Assembly: GCA_035549615.1 (NCBI GenBank)
Contig: DASZQO010000224.1
Location: 1-5,816, forward strand
Direction: 5' to 3'
DNA from: JAKAWQ01 sp035549615
GTDB lineage: Bacteria; Pseudomonadota; Alphaproteobacteria; Acetobacterales; Acetobacteraceae
Length of the DNA: 5,816 bases
Shown: piece by piece, positions 4,868-5,816 of the stretch
Layout: each line of letters opens with the position of its first letter
How positions within the stretch are numbered: the stretch's first letter is position 1
Position numbers and translations under genes: made by a program
Notes under the pieces: generated by a model
What the model saw: the letters and a program-made list of their open reading frames with translations, nothing else
Told to the model about the DNA's origin: nothing
Databases searched by the model: none

Positions 4868-5816
4868 GGCGGGGGAAACCGCGCGCGCCTCACCGCGGCG
4901 CTCCAGCCGCCGGCGCGGAATGGGGTTTCTGCTCACGGAGCTCACCTTGCTGCCGGCGATCGTGCTTGCGATTGTCGCGGGCAGCCTGACGAGCAGCGCC
5001 TTTCTGACCACTGCGAATTTTTCCAACATTTTGCAGCAATCCTCCGAGCTTGCGGTGCTGGTGATCGCCGAATCCATCATTCTGATCGCCGGCAAGTTCG
5101 ATCTTTCGCTCGAATCCGTGGTCGGCCTCGCCCCGATGGTGAGCGCGTGGCTCATCGTCAAGGACACGACGATGGGCGGCTCAGGTGTCGGGCTCAATCC
5201 GGGCCTGGCCATCGCGCTGCTGTTTCTTGTCGGCGCCTTGGTGGGCCTTATGAACGGATTCCTGGTGGTGAGATTGCAGCTCAACGCCTTCATCGTGACA
5301 CTCGCGATGCTGATCCTGCTGCGGGGCGTGACGCTCGGCATCACGGACGGCAAGACACTCTTCGAGCTGCCGGCCGCATTTCTCTATCTTGGCACGGCGA
5401 AATGGCTGACGATTCCGATCTCGGTCTGGCTCGCGGGCGCGCTCTATCTCGTGTTCGGGCTTTTCCTCCGCTACCACAGAGTGGGCCGTGCGCTCTATGC
5501 CATCGGCGGCAACCCGGAGGCCGCCCGCGTCGCCGGCATCCAGGTGGAGCGCATCACCTGGGGGGCCTACATCGTGGGCGGGGTGCTGGCTGCGCTCGCC
5601 GGCTTGATGCTGACCGGCCGCATCGCTTCGGTCGTGTCGAGCCAGGGGCAAAACATGATCTTCTATGTCTTCGCAGCAGCGGTGATCGGGGGAATCAGCC
5701 TGAACGGAGGGCGTGGCCGGCTGCTCGGAGCGCTGACCGGGGTGCTCTTGCTCGGGATCCTGCAGAATGTTCTGACGCTCGCGCTGGTGCCGGCCTTCTG
5801 GATCGACGCGGCCTAT
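4860..5816 (+). CDS. sugar ABC transporter permease (RbsC-like), 3' end beyond window
   Basis: The frame stays open for 319 codons from ATG 4860 to the window edge, with no stop. RbsC-type permeases are about 320-340 residues long, so only a short C-terminal piece should be missing. The product is a polytopic inner-membrane protein of the BPD_transp_2 (RbsC/XylH) family that forms the channel of the importer. A basic cytoplasmic tail (R-A-S-P-R-R-S-S-R-R-R-G) precedes the first membrane segment at about residues 23-45. Family landmarks follow: G78-K-F-D81-L-S-L-E-S86 where relatives usually read G-G-I-D-L-S-V-G-S, the cytoplasmic coupling segment V-G209-R-A-L-Y-A-I-G-G-N-P-E-A-A-R-V-A-G226, and near the end A-A-V-I-G277-G-I-S-L-N-G-G-R-G. 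The start overlaps the ATPase stop (ATGACTGA). Substrate is unknown and must match that of the upstream binding protein. Confidence 0.92.
   Translation, partial: MTEAGETARASPRRSSRRRGMGFLLTELTLLPAIVLAIVAGSLTSSAFLTTANFSNILQQSSELAVLVIAESIILIAGKFDLSLESVVGLAPMVSAWLIVKDTTMGGSGVGLNPGLAIALLFLVGALVGLMNGFLVVRLQLNAFIVTLAMLILLRGVTLGITDGKTLFELPAAFLYLGTAKWLTIPISVWLAGALYLVFGLFLRYHRVGRALYAIGGNPEAARVAGIQVERITWGAYIVGGVLAALAGLMLTGRIASVVSSQGQNMIFYVFAAAVIGGISLNGGRGRLLGALTGVLLLGILQNVLTLALVPAFWIDAAY

Overview
The window is GC-rich DNA (mid-60s percent by eye) with strong G/C preference at third codon positions in the real genes. This, the Tat-exported phosphoesterase and the layout of the sugar-type ABC operon suggest a high-GC proteobacterium, most likely an alphaproteobacterium. 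That is an inference from style; the sequence holds no rRNA or other taxonomic marker. All supported genes lie on the + strand.

Layout. Bases 1-470 hold no gene I can support. They contain a short 12-bp tandem repeat (119-154) and two compact hairpins (377-391 and 407-423) just ahead of the first gene. Bases 471-2036 encode a complete, Tat-exported AcpA/phospholipase C-type phosphoesterase. Bases 2037-2309 form a 273-bp intergenic region with a possible terminator-like hairpin (2102-2126), a perfect AT-rich 19-bp palindrome over a TATGAT hexamer (2148-2166), an isolated TTGACG element and two smaller inverted repeats. I read it as the control region of the downstream operon. From 2310 to the window end runs an S-A-P ordered ABC importer of the ribose/CUT2 type. 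It consists of a periplasmic binding protein (2310-3338), a fused double ATPase (start chosen at 3347, end 4867) and an RbsC-type permease (from 4860, open at 5816 and probably lacking only its last residues).

How the parts work together. The binding protein should capture a small solute, probably a sugar, polyol or similar molecule, in the periplasm and deliver it to the permease, with the ATPase powering uptake. The genes are tightly packed: binding protein and ATPase are 8 nt apart at the chosen start, and ATPase and permease overlap by 8 nt, so they are almost certainly co-transcribed and translationally coupled. The substrate cannot be named. By-eye comparison with RbsB shows several ribose contacts kept and several changed, which argues against plain ribose. 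The phosphoesterase has its own ribosome-binding site and is separated from the operon by 273 bp, so any functional link is speculative.

The most notable signals are the asymmetry of the ATPase and the 19-bp palindrome. In the ATPase, one composite ATP site is intact, while the other has lost its Walker A Ser/Thr, both Walker B acidic residues and the usual signature. I found no CRISPR array, mobile element, tRNA/rRNA or phage-like content, and nothing that by itself demonstrates a previously undescribed system.
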